Origin: Hydnum rufescens UP504
Taxonomy: Eukaryota; Basidiomycota; Agaricomycetes; Cantharellales; Hydnaceae
Direction: 5' to 3'
Assembly (NCBI GenBank): GCA_014904985.1
Contig: MU129021.1
Location: forward strand, 46,398-90,372
DNA length: 43,975 nt
This document shows positions 43,381 to 43,975 of this stretch, piece by piece. The notes below the pieces were generated by a model. That model was not told where the DNA came from. It ran no database searches and saw only the letters and a list, made by a program, of their open reading frames with translations. Position 1 is the stretch's first letter. The number at the start of each line of letters is the position of its first letter. Both the position numbers and the translations under genes were made by a program.

Positions 43381-43556
43381 GAGGAGGAGAATGGAGTTCT
43401 GGAAGGACTTTTGCTGTCCTTTTATCCTTGTCCTGAGTTTGACATGATTTCCTTATTCATTTTACTTCTGACAGCATTCATGGTAAGAGTGGATGGAAAA
43501 AAGCTTAACGCGTTTTGATACCTTTCCTCAGTTCCAAGGCAAGGGGTGCTTGAGAC
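43381..43556. other. Spacer between the duplicated units
   Basis: No separate gene. In unit 2 the minus frame continues into this spacer (CLGTEERYQNALSFFPSTL), so the spacer may be the original downstream coding part. Confidence 0.4.
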
Positions 43557-43975
43557 CCTGCAATCCCTAATCTTAACTTCAACTTTAAAGTTTGGACTCT
43601 CAGACACATACAGATTAAACCAGCACCCAGTTTGGAAATGCCTGGTAAACTTCCTCTCCTTGGCAAGATCTCTGGACAAAACCATCCTGGTTTTCCAGCC
43701 TGGAACGAAAGATAAAATGATGTGTCATCTCCTACCAGAAGGTATAACTTGATGAATTCTTGGTTCCTGATTCTTCTTTTGATATATCATTTAAAGACCT
43801 TGGGAAAATTTGAAGGACTAATCATACCTTCTGTGCATTTTCCACAGCTGGGACAATAGTGGGTCCATTGAAATGAAAGAAAAATGATGATAGGATCTGA
43901 GAGAGAGATGAGAAGAGAAAAGATGAGAAAGAGAAAGAAGAGGAGAGAAGGAACCAACAAACTGAGAAGGATGAG
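43557..43975 (-). pseudogene. Copy 2 of the unknown exon, cut by window end
   Basis: The minus strand repeats AGKPGWF, LAKERKFTR and VSESPNFKVEV, with frame changes relative to copy 1 caused by single-base indels (near 43645 and 43670). It continues into the spacer as CRVSSTPCLGTEERYQNAL and TMNAVRSKMNKEIMSNSGQG. The purine-rich tract GAGAGAGATGAGAAGAGAAA at the right also repeats. Its upstream part is outside the window. Confidence 0.4.

Overview
This window comes from the transposon-rich part of a basidiomycete genome, most probably Agaricomycetes. The signs are a C2/NACHT/WD40 NLR-type gene of the agaricomycete kind, many short (about 50-66 bp) GT-AG introns, chromodomain Ty3/gypsy elements, hAT transposons, and strong CpG depletion in nearly all repetitive stretches. 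I cannot name the order or species with confidence.

Layout. 1-1134: decayed gypsy gag. 1135-4720: mostly repeats and decayed sequence, including a tandem ~161-bp repeat family. 4722-5900: broken minus-strand gene of unknown function. 6180-12225: a minus-strand group of low-complexity and unknown proteins, with two related minisatellites. 12250-13335: nested LTR pieces and a small two-exon plus-strand gene beside a 3' LTR. 13530-17385: a very large inverted-repeat (foldback) element whose arms are built from ~147-bp monomers. 17.4-20.1 kb: an acidic ORF, subterminal-type repeats and a broken plus-strand gene. 20636-26040: an apparently intact eight-exon NLR gene (minus strand), the best gene in the window. 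26.1-26.8 kb: possible divergent exons. 27.6-31.2 kb: hAT transposon remnants. 29.06-37.65 kb: a duplication with an inverted middle segment, involving the hAT and a gypsy 3' end. 36.1-41.35 kb: a chromodomain gypsy element, minus strand, 5' truncated and interrupted. 41.35-43.98 kb: repeats and a partly duplicated minus-strand gene.

Most transposon genes are broken. Part of that breakage looks like unpolished long-read sequence, because duplicated copies differ mainly by one-base indels and comparing copies reopens frames. The NLR gene is the exception: once its introns are read correctly, a continuous frame of about 1,665 codons runs from a C2-like N-terminus through NACHT to 15 WD40 repeats. 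Its 5' half is CpG-rich and its 3' half nearly CpG-free.

The observations most worth following are (1) the CpG boundary inside the NLR gene and the Arg-to-Gln pattern it leaves in the WD40 array, (2) the ~147-bp periodicity of the giant foldback element, (3) intron-containing antisense ORFs just inside the 3' LTR of two different LTR elements, and (4) the duplication-inverted triplication-duplication structure with microhomology at both junctions.
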